From Lytechinus variegatus (lineage: Eukaryota; Echinodermata; Echinoidea; Temnopleuroida; Toxopneustidae), in contig NC_054740.1 of assembly GCF_018143015.1 (NCBI RefSeq), forward strand, positions 15,986,797 to 16,050,796: a stretch of DNA of 64,000 bases, written 5' to 3'. Positions within the stretch are counted from its first letter, which is position 1, and each line of letters starts with the position of its first letter. A program made the position numbers and the translations under genes. The notes under the pieces are model-generated. The model worked only from the letters and a program-made list of their open reading frames with translations, ran no database searches and was not told where the DNA came from. Below are positions 48,576 to 60,900 of the stretch, in pieces.

Positions 48576-48827
48576 GTACGGTATGTTCTGCGGATAACTT
48601 CGGTGCGGACTTTGGATCGCGCGCCCAGCTGATAATGTAAACAAACGTAGACGTAGACTCTTCACTAGTCGCTTTTTGGCTACTTTTCCGGAAAATGCCT
48701 TCGCCAGGGTGTAAAACGGAAACGCGCGCGCCGGCCAGCAGGTACTCATTTGTAGTTGCCCCGCGCCCACACTGCCGCAGTGCCAGTAGGTAGCATCAGT
48801 CATAGAGCTATAATTATTCGGAGTATA
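48576..48827 (+). promoter_or_regulatory. PPME1 upstream region (probable promoter and 5' UTR)
   Basis: About 250 bp between the end of the inverted duplication and the PPME1 start codon. It is GC-richer than its surroundings, with GCGCGCCGGCC and CCCCGCGCCC words and no TATA box in an obvious place. Positions 48650-48745 are repeated, reversed, at 14335-14440. The promoter role is inferred only from position. Confidence 0.45.
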
Positions 48828-48907
48828 ATGGCGTTGAACAAGCAAGTTCTGCTAAAGAATACTAGTAGATTACCACCAATGCCTCCGAGAGGTGTGCCAG
48901 GAGGAAG
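48828..48907 (+). CDS. PPME1: PPME1 coding exon 1
   Basis: Encodes MALNKQVLLKNTSRLPPMPP and RGVPGG, a short Pro-rich N-terminus like the LGRLPSRPPLPG stretch of the human protein. Ends in phase 2 at GGAAG|GTACGT. The ATG follows GGAGTATA and is the first in frame. Confidence 0.85.
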
Positions 48908-51900
48908 GTACGTGATATGAGGCTCATTTGAAGTGGATAAATGTCAGGAATCAAGATCTTTGTATTTTTGGTTATTTTTTTTGTGGAGTGACCCATATAT
49001 TCAAATCAGTGTTAGTACGGTATGGTAGTGGATCGTATTACCGAACACTTTTCATGAATTTGATCATATCAAACACATTATTCCAATGAAATTCACCAAA
49101 CTTTCACCATAAATACACAAATACCTACAAAATATAAACATGCAGAAATTTTGCCGAAATTGTTTTTTATTTTTACGACATCAGCTTCCAATCGGACCCC
49201 TCTTCGCAAGTGAAATATTTTGGTCACTTGAAAAGGTATCGTATTACCGAACGTGTGTTTTCTATGGGAAAAGTTGGGAAAACAACAAAGTCACTGATGA
49301 GCTATTTTGACCATATTTTATTGTTTTGAGGATATAAAGACTCGAAATTGTGTTTTTGATAATTTTTCATCATTTTTCTATTTAAGTTCCCTTTGGGAGT
49401 AAGTTGCAAAGGTTTGAGCGTATTTGATTATTTTCTGACACATATGATGCGCGCGTTCGGTAATACAAGGCCGGTCGGTAATACAATCACTCACTATACT
49501 ATACCGTACCCGGTATACCCAGTTGTTGTGTGTCCGGACAGGTCGTGTGTCCGGACGATCAATTTTAGAAAGTCATTTGGAAAAATTCACAAATGAAGTT
49601 TCACCAATTTTTAGTACAAAATGTTAGGAAATATTATAAAGAACAAAACAAAAGATGATTACATCTATTGAATTTATATTTTTTGTGTAATCCAAAGACA
49701 AAAAAGAAGGCTTCAATTTATATAAAGTGTCCGGACACCCGACCCCCAGTCTACTTTAATTTGCTCACTGCCAGAGTCAAGGGTTCATTTTCATGCCGCC
49801 GTGCACGGAAAATCGAGGCACGACGCATGCAACTCTCTTTATGAGCTAATTCTTCTACTTCTTTGGAGACTCCTGGGGCCCGTTTCTCAACACCGTCATA
49901 AGTCTAACTTCTTGACTAAATCGGAGATAGTGAGCTACTTGTCCGCTAACCGTTTCACGAAGCCCTCTTTACCAAGATCGGGTACAACAACCTCACTAAA
50001 TATTTATGACACCTCCGAACCTGTCATAACTTCTTTCTTAATGACGTAGTGGCATCACGTGGGTAGACTATGACATGCAAAAGTGCCGAGAAATTTAAAA
50101 ATTATAATCTTACGTAATCAATCATAGAGGTTGAAATTACATCCCAAAATAAGTGGGATAATGCATTCAATGATCATTGTAATACAAAGTAACTATGAAA
50201 ACTGTTGGTACAACGCCACAAAACCATTCATTTTGAAATAGTAAAATAATTTAATCGATAAAAATTCTACCACGTCAGGCCATCCATAACTGGACTTGTA
50301 TTTGTCGTTTTCAGACCCTATTGACATTTGGATAAATTCTAATCTCTAATTTATGCATAGAATTTGTCAAATCGTAAGATCGGTATCAAAGATTTATAAA
50401 AAAAAAATGTTAAACTATATTTCGATGATGGTTGGAATCGTAAAACATTGTATAATTATCATAATTTTACAAATAAAACCGTTATGGTTTACTTTCGTAA
50501 ACTATTAAAATTGGATATCCCGGGGGTACCCATCTCAACGTCCACATGTGATTTTTTTAGCCATGAAATAAATTATTCATAATTCAATTTTTCAGCAATT
50601 GAATGCCCCAGTCTTCATGGTCTAAGTATGTATGATGCATAATTTACCTGTGCTATTATTTTTAAAAGATGTAATTCCCAATTCATCACAATATTTGCAA
50701 TTTTGTCATAATTTTTCCCCAATTTTTCTTTTTGAAAATTATGCTATTTTGTGACTAAGGCTACGTCTCGTCTGCTCTTTTTACCGATAGTATCGATATC
50801 AAGGTATTTTAGTTAGGAAGCCTTTCGTGAAACAGGTTTAGTAAGATTGGAACTAACTCCGTGGTTTGTGGATAAAGATATGACTAACTTGTCCAGGTGT
50901 TGAGAAACGGGCCCCTGGAGTCCAGATAAATTCCATGCGATTGCACGGAATAAATAATTTCTACGAAATCTAAAATCTAATTAGTTCCATTTCACTTACC
51001 GATGGACAAGATTAAAAAAGTCCATTTGTTATTTTAGCTCTCTGTCATGTCTGTTCCTCATCTTTTTTTGCTCTTGACGTCGCTTCCTGTTGATGCTGCA
51101 ACAACATCAATTTTTGGCCTAAAGAGGGTGCGCAATTTATCATTCAAAGACATGACAAGGGAAAGACTAGGCACCTTGACTATTTTAATCGACTATTAAT
51201 CGGCACAAAGCACTACACAAAGTCCATGAAGTGTCCAATCTTTTCATTGTATAGACTTTGGTAGATACCAAGGGATACCTAGGGAAGTTTCTGAATGTAG
51301 GCATGTTATGCCTCTGTTAGGTTTTTCCTCCTCAAGATGGCTGGCTCACTTCCAGGAACAGGGCTTTCGTAGTCATATTCTATTGGCTCATTGTTTCAGC
51401 CTCTATCCAGGGCAGCTTCAAAACTGTGCACACTTGGGGCAGTGACAACTTCATTATTTAGGCTATTCCATGTCTTACGTATTCTAACATAAAAAGAATT
51501 CCTACATGTATATTTCTGGGTCTTTGTCCTTGGTCTGAACAATTTTTTACTGTGACCTCTGGTATGTTCACTATATTTTTCTTCAAGACTAAGTGTTGTA
51601 CATTGATCATAGTGCTGTAGCTCGGTTCCTTCAACTCGGTCCGAACCCGGCTCGTAAATCTTATCAGAATCATAGCTCGACCCGGAGAGGCCCGGTAACC
51701 CGGTCCGGCTAAAATTGATTTATGTCCATGCAAAAGTACAATGTTTTGACCTACTTGACTCTTATCTGTGACCGACATCACCTTCTGACCTTGTTCTCAA
51801 AAGACGATACAAACCCCCAAAATATTTAATTCACTGTCTTTATCATCCAGTAGTAATGGAGAGAGGGGATGGAGACGATACAAGGCCAACTGGCAATCCC

Positions 51901-54900
51901 TCACATGCTTATCACCAGTGCAGCGGTCAACAGCAGAGTCTGTGCACCGCTAGTGATTTACTACGAAACATGTGCTTTGAAATGATTTTTTTTTTTGTGT
52001 GTAGGTGTGCGTGTGTGAAATCAAGAGGCAGATTACAAACCACATTGTTTATTATGTTATCATTCTGGTGACCCAATTTTCAAACAGGCTCTCACAGAGA
52101 TTGTTTCTGTCTATCATAGGGCAGATTTTTTTCGGAGGGGTGGAGGTGGCAGAAAGAGTTAATTTCTGAGCGTATTTCATTCTTCATATTTGCATTGAAG
52201 CAATAGAATATTTTACCCAAACTATTTTTGTATATGAATTATTTTTATCTGTCTTATTCTAGCCTTCAGCTACCGGTAATAATATTTTTTATAAAATATT
52301 TTTTAATAAAAAAATGAATCAAACTACATTTTTATTTCATATTAAACTTTGACAATCGGTCCAACATCATCCTTCCCTCATATCATCCATTTAGTCATCT
52401 CACACATTTTTTGTTTTTTTACTCTTGTACACGTACTCCCCCCCTTCTCTCTCTGTCTCCCTCTAACGGCACCCTCCTCTTCTCGTCCGTCTCGTCCACC
52501 CTTTTTAATGTATCCTTTAATTGGGAATTAAATTGTTTTGCACCCAGCTGAGCTATTATTTTCGGATCACCAACTTTGTGGAAAATGTCAACACAACAGG
52601 GTTTTCTTTGGGGGAGGGGGGGGGGGGGGGCTTTTATGGTTAGCAAAAAAAACTGGTATAAAAGATATCTCAATAAACCCGACAGATTATTTTACTAAAA
52701 AAGAGAGAAATATTCTGCATTTCATCACGGTCATATCAAAAGGAAAACTTCTTGAGTTATGACCATGCCTAATGGGCCAACTGGCCTTTACTTGTAAACA
52801 AATTGGACATTCTCACCCAGTGAAACCATTACTCTCAGCCAATCACATGACCAGTCAGTTGATATCACATGGTAGGTCTGTGTGCATGTGCGCCGTTAGC
52901 CAGCTATAGGATATCATCTCGATCCCTCACACACAAGGCTCAGGAGGTCCGATCATGATGGGGAAAAAATGAAAATAAGGTAGGGATGGTTGGCCTTTGA
53001 CCTGTCCATCACACTACATGTAGGTAGATGGATTGCTTGTTTCACAAATAGTTTCACAACTTTTATTGCGGTGATAATAAATAACACCTCAAATATTATC
53101 AAACAATCCGGGTTTATTTACCGAGTTCGAGGGATTCAAAGTGAAACCCGGCCCGTAAAGCTCCGAGCCGGTCAATGCCAACTCGGCAGGATTCAGCCCG
53201 GTAACCAATCCGAGCTACAGCACTAATTGATCATAAGTATTAAAGTGTTTATATGTTTCAATTATATTACCCATAACTCTTCGATATGCCAGAGTTGGGA
53301 TCTTTAACTATTTAAGTCGTTGTGAATAGGAAAGCTTCCTTAATAACCAAGGTTAAAAGTCATTTAGGGTCAATGAATTGTGGCCATGTTGGGGGTATAT
53401 TTTTGATTTCCATCATAACTTTGAAAGTTTATGGATCTCGTTCATGAAACTTGGACATAATTAAGAATAATCAAGTATCACTGAACGTCCTTTGTGAGTT
53501 TCAGGTCACATGACCAAGGTCAAAGGTCATTAGGGTCAATGAACTAAGATTGTGGTGGGGAATCAGTTAATTGCCATCATCACTGTGAGAGTTTATAGAT
53601 CTAGTGAATGAAACTTGAATATAAGAGCAATCAAGCATCAGCAAATATCCTGTGTAAGTTTCAGGCCACATGACTAAGGTCAGAGGTCATTTATGGTCAA
53701 CAAACTTTGGCCATTTTGGAGGTATTTGCTGTATTGCCATCATAACTTTAAAAGTTGAAGATCTATAAACAATAAAAAAAGTAAGTCCCCCCTAAATCAA
53801 ATTGCTGTAACTTTTGAACGGAATTATTTTGAGATATGATATTTCATAGGTATTTTTCTACACATTAAGCAACTCCTGGTGAAAAATGAGATTGATCGGT
53901 TGAGTCACGCATGAGTAATTAAAGATTGAATTAAAAGTAACAATTTTTTTTTAAAGTCACAAGAGTCGTTCTTCAGATTGTGCAAATACAATGTTGGGCA
54001 AAAGTTGATTTTAGGTGAATTTTATGGCGTTATGCTGTTTTACTATCCATCATTTAGCCACTCCAAATACAATTTTGATATCGTAATGTTCATGGTTGAG
54101 TGAGTACAATGTATTGCAGGGGGCCGTGGAAGCAGGGGGGGGGGGCTTCACCCCACCTTTTTTCCAAAAGCATGTGTAAAAATGACCATACGATTGTGAT
54201 TTTTTGCATGGTCAGCTGACCCCCCTACTTTGAACTGTTCTGCGGCCCCTGTATTGTAACGTATCATCATAGGGGTTTATGGTAGTATCCTCTACAACTT
54301 GTTAGATCATGTTAAAATTTGAAGATGTTGGTTATATGCCCATCCCCCATTTCAAAATTCTGGATTCACCACTGATTTGTCCATAAATTTAACCAATCAT
54401 GAGAAATTGTTAGGAAATAATACATTTATACAATTTAAAGAGTATTCATTCCTAAGTTTTTGAATGTGCTTGGTCAATCATGAAAATGTTTAAAGTTAGG
54501 AAAGTGTGTGGTGATTGAAATAATGTATAATAAAAATAGCAGCAATTAAAGTCACATTTGAAACCGAATTTGCCCCCAATATTCACTTTATTACCTTTTG
54601 AAATAAGTCTGTGACATTGAAAATACCAATTCTTTTTCTTTGATGCATGCTCACTCATCCATAGATAAACAAATCGATTTCTTTTTTGCACAGTATTCTG
54701 ACCATAGGTTGATAAACATTACTGCCAAATGACATTGCTAAAGACAGCCTTGAAAAGTCATGAAAATGTCATGAACATAAGTTGAGAAAAGATCATTTTC
54801 AGTTACCAAAATGAAACGATACATGCCAATGATATTTGAAAATCTTATTTTTTTGTTTTCAATAAATGTCATCATTTTCTATCATTTTTATTGATAGAAA

Positions 54901-57900
54901 TGTGTAAAAAATCCAATTATAGTAAATTTGGACTTGTGTTTATTCAACCGTGAAATTTAGTCAAAAGAGTTGTATCGTCTTTTAGAAAGTACTGTACCTT
55001 TTACAAGCCTTCTGACTATATTTTTCATGATGAGAATGTGGAAATAGTTCCAATAAAATGGAATCAAAGTAATGATATTTGGCTTGTGACTTGAAAAGTG
55101 ACATTTTTGCCTTCTGACGGTGCTCACTGAAGAATGACGTAAAATATGTTTACTTAGAGGAAAGCTTATAAAATTACCTACACGCTCATGTAAAAATATA
55201 TACTCGCATTGGTTTGGAAATTATTGATGTTTGTTCAAGGGGGGTGGGGGGACTTACTTTTTTTGTTGTGTATAGTTCATGAAACTAGAGATTAGAGTAC
55301 TTTAAAGTGTCATTGAACATCCTACTTGAGATTTAGGTCACACAACCAAGGTCAAAGGTCATTTAGGGTCATGAACATAGTGTTATATTATCATATGAAT
55401 TGTGTTTTCTTTTTGTAAATAACTATTCAATAGTTGTTTTTTTACAGTCAGCACTACTTCCACAGTATATTGAATGGCGTAATGCAGACGAGGCTGCAAG
55501 AGGCATTCCACTCGTTATGATCTCTGGTAGGCCCATGCACCTGACCCAAAACCTCTTGGGCCCCGTCTTACAAAGAGTTACGACTTATCCAATCAACCTA
55601 ACTTTTGAAAGCCAGCAACGTCATCATTCAAAATACATGTTTGTTTAAAATATTTTCTAGATATGATGTACAGTGCGTATCAATCATACTTTCATTGTTT
55701 TATTGACAATTCAGATGCTTCTTTTTGTTTTCAAAGGACATTTTGCAAATTTCCTAAAGAAAAAATTATGTCATTGATGGATTTCCATAAGACGGGCCCT
55801 AGTCATACCTCTAAAATAACTTGTATGTTTCAATTATATCTCCTCGCGCACGGCGATATGCTAATGTGGGAAGTTTAAGCTGAATTAATCTTTGTTCATA
55901 TGGAAGGTTCTTCTATGATTTCTCATGGGCAGGGTGGTTGCAGTGAACAAGTGTTATAGACCCATGTTGTTTAAGTGCCATGGGTGCTAATATTTATACT
56001 TGACTTTAAGAGGCAACCCAGATACCAGTTCTTGCCCATTTAGTGACCTGATTTTTGCTCAGTTTCAACTATATTTAAACAATGTAACAATATCTAATTA
56101 ATCAGTCCCGTGCTGCATTAATAACTGTTCAAAGCCTTTTCATCTTGACCAATACTTGATACACATCAATCTCTTCTCATTGTGATTTATTTAGGCCCTC
56201 GGGTGGTAAGCCTCATGGAATTGGAAGGAAACGAGACTTCACTCCCTTGCCATGGAGCAATTACTTTGACAGCTGTGAAGATGTTGTACTCAATGACAAT
56301 GATATATCCTTGACAAAAATAATTGTCAGAAAACCAGTTGGAAGAAGTTGTTCATGTTTTGTTATGGGGTCTGTTGGTGGAGTGAGTGGGGATATACAAT
56401 ACAGTTTAGAGAAATACAGTAGCGAGCCAAACCCACTTTACAAATGAAAGAGGCAATTGATGGTTTAATTTGCAGATAGTTTTGTCAAATATACAGACAC
56501 ATTTTACTAATGAATCTGCTTAAAATGAGAGTTTTAAAATTTTATTTAGCAGACTATATTTTCTCCCTCAGTTCTACACTTTGTTTAAGGTAAAAAAAAA
56601 AAGAAGAGAAATTGCCTCCTTGAATAATTTCATTTCACACCAGCCTTATGCCTATGGATAAAAAATACATTTTTTTTAATTTATCATTTTTTTCAATTCC
56701 TCACCACTTGCACCTTTTTTCCTTCCTTTAAAGGATTGGCAGGTGTGTAGGTTAGATATTTAATTGTACTGTTTTATTTGCTCAGGGAATCTGGAATAGT
56801 TACCTCAGTCAGATCATAGAGTCAGTATCCAAACCTCTATTCTAGTTGATATGAAAATGTAATTCAAAGTAAGTAAAATGATAGTAATGAAATGAGATTA
56901 TGATCCTTGACTATCTTCTGCACAGTTTTAGAGTTTACAAGAAAGGTAATGAAGGTCCAGTGGTCTTCTTTCTTCATGGTGGAGGACATTCAGCTCTTTC
57001 ATGGGCTTTGCTTGCAGTAAGTTGGCAACTTCGCATAACATAAATCAATATAGGAATAGTTACATGTACCTGGAAACTGTATCAAAGGCTGGAGGATAGG
57101 AGTTGGTGGGAGACCCGCTTTACTTGTCTTCTCTCAATCTCTTTTTACCTTTTTGTTGATTTAAAACTTCTGTCCTCCAAGGTATATTAAAAAAGAAAGA
57201 TTTAGGATTACATTGTGTTGTATTCTCTGAAAAATATAAACTAGTTATGCACAATGCATATAAAGATAATTTGTACCAAAGCAATGATGTCAGTTGCCAT
57301 CGTGTCATAGTGGCCTGGTTATAAACAAAGGAACCCGCCGAATGAAAGCTTGTGTTTCTCATCGGAGAAAATGGCTGCTATCCGAATTTGATCACTTGCA
57401 ACCTATTTTTCAGACGAGTCAAAGTGTACAGACGATCGTCAGCTGCGACTCTGTTTAGAACCAGCCCGCCATGACACCATGGCTACTGACGTCACACTTC
57501 GGTACTCTATTGGACAATGTTGCATTTTGTTTTCCTACAATAATGTGATATGATGCAAAATATAAACATTGATTCATTGTAAATCCATTTTGAGTTTTAA
57601 TGCTTAATAATTTTCAAAATTTTATATAGTCTAGTACTTACTAAGTAGTATGTAAAATTATTCCATGTAAATTTTTTTTCAATTATGATTTATTTTTCCC
57701 CCAACTGTTTTGACAAAAATTCTACTCAGTTATTTTCCATTGTTGATTAATTGTAACCATAGCAACAGTTGACTGGTATGGTGAATTGTAGAGTAGTTGC
57801 TATGGATATGAGAGGTCATGGAGATACCCATACATCCCATTGTGAGGACCTTTCTGCCGATACTCTGGCCAGGTGAGCTATCATTTAACTAGGTATTGAG

Positions 57901-60900
57901 GGGGGCGGTGGCTAATTGAATATTCTAGTCTTATTGACATTTTACATTTGAAAAAAAAACAACTTTGCTACACTATTTGTCTTATTCCTTCTGCATTTTT
58001 CTCCTGGATACATCAGTGTATGCATGTATTTTTTTTTGGGGGGGGGTATTGGAAAAAGACTGCATGTAGCTTCAGACATTGATATATAATAAAACCCTAA
58101 AAAGTGGATGTTTATTTCAGGAATGACATTGTAAATTTGAGGCTATGTTTACTCCAAATATAAAAAAGAAGAAATTATTAACCACAAAGCAAAAGAATAG
58201 GATATAGTCAATAGGTAGACAAGTGTGAAAGAAAACATTAGATATACCCATAATATACATTTCACATTTTAAATGGTGAATGAGATAGATATCCCTATTC
58301 AGATTTAAACAGTTTGATTGTGATTTGCTTTATAAGAAGTATCAATATAATACACCTTTCCCAATGGACTTGGCCCACATAGGGATCAATGGGATATGTA
58401 TTTTCTTATAACTTTATTGTAAATTTTGTTTGATTCTCAGTGATATTGGTGCTGTAATAGGTAAGATGTATCCAAACAATGACTGCCCTCCAATCATCTT
58501 AGTAGGGCATAGTATGGGCGGAGCCATCGCTATTCATACAGCTGTCAAGTTTCTTGTTCCATCTCTACTTGGCCTTGTGGTCATTGATGTTGTAGAAGGT
58601 AAATATTCATTGAAGATTTGATCACTGCAAAACCATTGTTTCAAAATACTGTTAAACTTGCCTTAACCAAAAAAGATAAAGCAATTTTCAGATCATGTTC
58701 CTTTTAATATATGGCCCAAAGAGAATTTATTTTTGCAACTAAACTTGTAAATATATGTTTATTATCATCAAACAATAACTTCTGTGGGAGCCATCCCACA
58801 ATCAACTTAAAATGTATGAAGAATTAAAAAAAAGGGATTTGCCTATCATTGCACACACATATTACCTTGTGAATACATATTTAAATAGCAAAGAAATAAT
58901 TATCATATCCCTCATCTGTTTACAAAACTGCCTTTGAAAAAGAATGAATAGCTTGTTCAGGAACATCTCTGATTTTCAATTTCTGAAAGTTAATCATTGT
59001 CTTTGTCTAGCTTCCAAGGTTGACATGTAGGCCTATTGATATTACATTAAAACCATGAATATTCACTTTTCCTTTTTATTGTAATGATATTTTGATATCT
59101 GATTATATTATAGGTACAGCAATGGATGCACTTCAGTCTATGCAAAGCTTCTTAAGAGGTAGACCAAAACAGTTCAAATCCCTGGAATATGCAATAGAAT
59201 GGGCGTATGTACCTTATTTATTCCTATATTGACCTATTTATATATTTATTGAGTGTAAAATAAAACACTCTTTATGTTGATATGGTACTTAGTATCAATT
59301 TTGCGTACAATATTTGTGGGTGAACATAAGCAGAAACTTAAGAATTGGAGATAGGCCTTGTAAGGCACTCATTATTCTTGATTTGCTACTTCCTACCCAG
59401 GAGAGTAATAGGAGGTGGCACAGTGATAAATACTTAGTGTTAGTTATTCATTCTTGTGATAATCATAGTCTTGGTATTAATTATCCTCTTGAATGAATGT
59501 ATGGCATATGGTCAATGAATGAATTGTTATTGGGATCATATTTGTGTAATAGTGTTTTATATTACATACTTCTTCCATCGTGATTGTTATATTTATTTCC
59601 CCATTTTTCATGACAGAGTTAAAACTGGTCAAATCAGAAATGTAGAATCAGCAAGAGTTTCTATGCTTGGGCAAGTTAAACCGTAAGTTCAGTTCAATCC
59701 TACATATATAAGAATGAAAGATATACAGTGCGTATCAAAAAAAAGTTTACACTTTGAAAAAGCCCTGGGAATTTAAAAATATACAACATGTGGGTAATTT
59801 TTGCACGTATAATCTTGGGTTTGGGTCTCATCTATCCAATGAAAGTAAAAGTTTTGTCAGAATGTTGCACTTGAGTGAGCACTGTCCATTTCTGTAAAGC
59901 TCACAGAAATCTGTTTGCGCAGAAATGCTCGTTTTCATGCTGTGTCAAGGGGAAAGGGCGAAATCAAACTTACCCTACGAAACATTTATCATACATTTCC
60001 CTTGCACTTTTAGTTAATTGAAATAAAACGGATACATTCCAGCATTTTGTAACAATTTTGCCACCCATAGTGAAATTTCAACTCTTATTAAGCACAACCT
60101 TTACCCTATTTGTGCCAGCTGGATATGAGGACATAACTGAATCTGAAGAAAAGTTTATATCAGACATCTCCAGCATTTTTTCACTAAGTTTTTATCATTG
60201 AAAGTGGGTTTACATTTCCTTTTTCGTTTAATACTTGTTTCTCCAAACTTTTCTCAATTTTAGCAATGATAAACATAATGAAAATCAAGCTTAAGCCATT
60301 CCATGTAAATCACATCTCTGTGTAAAGCAAATTTCGTCACGATGGGCTCGGTGTGTGGGGTAGGGCGAAATGCACTCTTCGAAGTGTTTTGGGCAAGGAA
60401 ACAAGTCTAACAAAGTAGAAGATATCTTCATATAAATTTTACTAGCTAAATTCCATGTGTTCTTCATGATTACGGTCTACTTTTATTCGCATAACTATTT
60501 CAATGTTCTGCGCAAATCATTTTTCACTAACTTTTCAAAAGTTAGTGGTGCTCACTCAAGCGGAAATATTTTTTGACAGTTATATCGTTATTTGCTTTAA
60601 TGGACGTGTACCAATGTTTAAATGTGGAAAAATCTTCAGGATATTACAAATGCATAACTTTACAGGATTTTTTCAAAGTGTAAACTTTTTTTTGATACGC
60701 ACTGTAGAATAGCTTTGGAGACATTTATCTGAAGTAATAGAGTCTTCATTGTACACTGTCTAACAGTATTACAGGTCAGAAATGCATATGTGTCACAGCA
60801 ATTGATAAATAATTTCAAATTTTCAATTCAATTAATCTGTACAAATGTGTCTAGGTATTGTATTATGCTAAGTGGATGTTACTAGAACAAAAATTGTAAA

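Larger units (their letters stand above)
44690..48580 (-). repeat. Right arm of the large inverted duplication
   Basis: Reverse counterpart of 32170-38700. It lacks the minisatellite insertion and family P copy B, and has gained family P copy D plus a segment at about 47480-47790 (with a C-run and the dispersed AGACCAAAAGCTTCAGTCTC motif). It ends in the repeated CGGGCTGTCC phrases at 48515-48560, about 250 bp before the PPME1 start codon. Confidence 0.75.
53330..55385 (-). repeat. Reversed ACCTTTGACC tandem units, split by a TA-flanked element
   Basis: Three to four units with TGACCAAGGTCAAAGGTCAT and ATTTAGGGTCAATGAA run to about 53767 and resume at 55273 (GTTCATGAAACTAGA through GGTCAAAGGTCATTTAGGGT). 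Same family as 39526-40810, opposite orientation. Confidence 0.75.

Noticed and set aside
48371-48640. 89-residue plus-strand frame and its mate at 32177-32500
   Set aside because: It is the repeated CGGGCTGTCC/CGAGTTGTCC region shared by both arms; it is open only because of local composition and shows no protein-like conservation between copies.
56247-56447. Extension of PPME1 exon 2 to the GTGAGT near 56380
   Set aside because: That junction is phase 0 with a GT donor but leads into TTTTAG, a stop, after the nearest AG acceptor, and adds residues absent from the family; the AT-AC junction fits exactly.
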